Part shown: piece after piece, positions 14,623-15,885 of the stretch
How positions within the stretch are numbered: position 1 is the stretch's first letter
Layout of the letters: every line of letters starts with the position of its first letter
NCBI GenBank assembly: GCA_947463665.1
Contig: CANHUD010000026.1
Location: 1 to 15,885 of the forward strand
From: Sphingobacteriales bacterium
GTDB taxonomy: Bacteria > Bacteroidota > Bacteroidia > Chitinophagales > Chitinophagaceae
Direction of reading: 5' to 3'
Length of the DNA: 15,885 nucleotides
Translations under genes and position numbers: made by a program
Notes under the pieces: generated by a model
Told to the model about the DNA's origin: nothing
Seen by the model: only the letters and a program-made list of their open reading frames with translations
The model's database searches: none

Positions 14623-15447
14623 ATGTCTGTCCTTTCTCTTTCTTTACAGCGTTTTCTGGATGAGCCGTATGCGCTGACCGACGAACAGAAAGCCTTTTAT
14701 CAGCAGAACCGATTCATCAAACTGAAGCAGGTACTGAATGCGGAGGCACTGGAATATTTTTCAGCTGTAATAACCGAAAAGGTTCAGGAGCTGAACCGGG
14801 AATCAAGGGCGATGGAAGAACGCGGTACGTATGGTAAAGCGTTTTTGCAGCTGATGAATCTCTGGCGGGAGGATGAACGTATTCGTGCGTTTGTGTTCAG
14901 CAGGCGACTGGCGGGCATTGCGGCCGGGTTGATGCAGTGTGAGGGAGTGAGGATGTATCACGATCAGGCCCTGTATAAGGAGCCGGGGGGAGGATTTACA
15001 CCCTGGCATGCCGACCAGTATTACTGGCCATTGGAAACGGATAAAACGGTAACGGCCTGGATGCCCTTGCAGGCCACACCACTGGAGATGGGGCCGCTGG
15101 AGTTCAGTGCCGGAAGTCATGAGATCGTAGAAGGCCGGGAACTGGCGATCGGTGATGAGAGTGAGGCGATGATCGCCAGGAGGTTGAGGGTCACTGATTT
15201 CCCGCATGTGGTGGAGGCTTTTGATGCCGGAGAGATCAGTTTTCATTCCGGCTGGGTGTTTCATCGGGCGGGGCCGAATACTACAGACCAGATGCGCAAG
15301 GTGATGACCATTATTTACATGGATCGGGATATGATTTTGAAACAGCCAGAGAATGAGAATCAGGTGAACGACTGGAATACCTGGTGCCCGGGAGCGAAAG
15401 TGGGCGAGATCATTGATACACCGCTGAATCCGGTGTTATTCGGATAA
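14623..15447 (+). CDS. Phytanoyl-CoA dioxygenase (PhyH)-family Fe(II)/2-oxoglutarate oxygenase
   Basis: A 274-residue protein of the PhyH family of non-haem iron oxygenases, which couple oxidation of a substrate to decarboxylation of 2-oxoglutarate. The facial triad is visible as His129 and Asp131 in PWHADQYYW and His214 in GWVFHRAGPN, with Arg225 in DQMRKVMT placed to hold 2-oxoglutarate. The pattern PLEFSAGSHE in the core is also typical. No signal peptide is present. I chose the ATG at 14623: a GTG at 14584 would add 13 residues without family character. The gene is divergent from the ATP-grasp operon and ends in a strong terminator. Bacterial PhyH proteins hydroxylate many small molecules and amino acids, so the substrate is unknown; a link to the ATP-grasp product is speculative. 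Confidence 0.93.
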   Translation: MSVLSLSLQRFLDEPYALTDEQKAFYQQNRFIKLKQVLNAEALEYFSAVITEKVQELNRESRAMEERGTYGKAFLQLMNLWREDERIRAFVFSRRLAGIAAGLMQCEGVRMYHDQALYKEPGGGFTPWHADQYYWPLETDKTVTAWMPLQATPLEMGPLEFSAGSHEIVEGRELAIGDESEAMIARRLRVTDFPHVVEAFDAGEISFHSGWVFHRAGPNTTDQMRKVMTIIYMDRDMILKQPENENQVNDWNTWCPGAKVGEIIDTPLNPVLFG

Positions 15448-15450
15448 AAG

Positions 15451-15487
15451 AAAAGAGGCTGCCTTACGTGAGACAGCCTCTTTTTTT
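15451..15487. terminator. Bidirectional intrinsic terminator between PhyH and RRM genes
   Basis: GAGGCTG (15455-15461) pairs with CAGCCTC (15474-15480), and the flanking A-run and T-run lengthen the stem. Seven Ts follow on the plus strand and TTTTCTTTT follows on the minus strand, so it can end both the PhyH transcript and the convergent RRM transcript. Confidence 0.9.
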
Positions 15488-15499
15488 AATATGTTTATA

Positions 15500-15823
15500 T
15501 TACCAGCGATTGAATCGGTTGTTGTTTGGACGGCTTGGTCGGTTCTGGAAGCCACCAGGGCGGGAAGAAGCTGCCGGTCGGTCTTCTGCTTTCTTTACTA
15601 CGAGCGGTTTCCCTTTTCGATCGAGTGAGATTTCATTCAGCAGTTCGATGGCCTGAAGGGCATCTTCATCATTTTCCATATCTACGAACCCAAATCCTCT
15701 GGATTTGCCCGTTTCGCGGTCCAGCGTTACTTTGGCCGATTTTACGGCACCGAATTTCTCGAAGATCTCTTGGAGCTCCGCGTTGTCTACGTCATAGGGG
15801 AGGCCTGCTACGAATAGTGTCAT
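15500..15823 (-). CDS. Small single-RRM RNA-binding protein
   Basis: A 107-residue protein with one RNA-recognition motif at residues 1-75. RNP2 is LFVAGL (3-8, aromatic Phe4) and RNP1 is KSRGFGFV (40-47, Phe44 and Phe46). The tail from about residue 76 is flexible, rich in Arg, Asn, Pro and Gly, and ends NNNRFNRW. Such stand-alone RRM proteins are common in Bacteroidota and cyanobacteria; cyanobacterial Rbp proteins are often cold-induced, and in Bacteroides they affect global RNA regulation. The protein presumably binds single-stranded RNA in the cytoplasm. It is convergent with PhyH across a shared terminator. Its upstream region in this window contains a degenerate repeat and no clear promoter. 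Confidence 0.94.
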   Translation of the reverse strand: MTLFVAGLPYDVDNAELQEIFEKFGAVKSAKVTLDRETGKSRGFGFVDMENDEDALQAIELLNEISLDRKGKPLVVKKAEDRPAASSRPGGFQNRPSRPNNNRFNRW

Positions 15824-15858
15824 AATACACTAAGTTAGGTAAAATTTGAATATCGACT

Positions 15859-15885
15859 ACCTCCAGGGTCGGCACCTCCAAGGTC
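15859..15885. repeat. Start of a degenerate ~15-bp tandem repeat at the right edge
   Basis: ACCTCCAGGGTC (15859-15870) recurs as ACCTCCAAGGTC (15874-15885) with a period of 15 bp and one mismatch. Each unit holds a short ACCT...AGGT dyad. The array is cut by the window end, so its length is unknown. It lies about 36 bp upstream of the RRM start codon. Confidence 0.55.

Noticed and set aside
1..15885. CRISPR array, tRNA, rRNA, insertion sequence or prophage
   Set aside because: No regularly spaced direct repeats, no tRNA-like cloverleaf, no transposase or integrase domains, and no paired terminal inverted repeats were found by eye.

Overview
The window looks like a chromosomal stretch from a Bacteroidota genome, most likely a Chitinophagaceae-type glycan degrader. 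The grounds are the gene families (secreted GH18 and GH20 enzymes, an S1 sulfatase, a propeller/HEAT lipoprotein, a small RRM protein), the absence of clear Shine-Dalgarno sequences before most starts, and a TAnnTTTG-type promoter box. Taxonomy is inferred from gene content, not proven. No transposase, phage, CRISPR, tRNA or rRNA signal was found.

Layout: positions 1-2717 (minus) hold the first 905 codons of a large lipoprotein with a sugar-dehydrogenase-like propeller followed by HEAT repeats; the gene runs off the left edge. It is divergent from an exported sulfatase (2818-4263, plus). From 14484 down to 4256 every gene lies on the minus strand. In order of transcription these are a three-gene amidoligase-like module (circularly permuted ATP-grasp, alpha-E protein, transglutaminase-like protease), GH20 beta-N-acetylhexosaminidase, 3-dehydro-L-gulonate 2-dehydrogenase, RhlE-type DEAD-box helicase, exported histidine phosphatase, GH18 chitinase-like enzyme, and a small NTF2-like lipoprotein. 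At the right end a PhyH-family dioxygenase (plus) is divergent from the ATP-grasp gene. It converges, across a bidirectional terminator, on a small RRM RNA-binding protein (minus). The last 27 bases carry a degenerate tandem repeat.

Functional reading: GH18, GH20, the sulfatase and the propeller/HEAT lipoprotein are exported or lipid-anchored and fit breakdown of amino-sugar or sulfated glycans. DlgD would handle a released keto-sugar acid in the cytoplasm. The ATP-grasp/alpha-E/transglutaminase trio is a widespread set whose product is unknown; it is the most interesting system here. Non-coding features of note are an attenuator-like terminator in the leader of the ATP-grasp operon, an intrinsic terminator embedded in the coding 3' end of the convergent sulfatase, and a hairpin that encloses the GH20 start codon.
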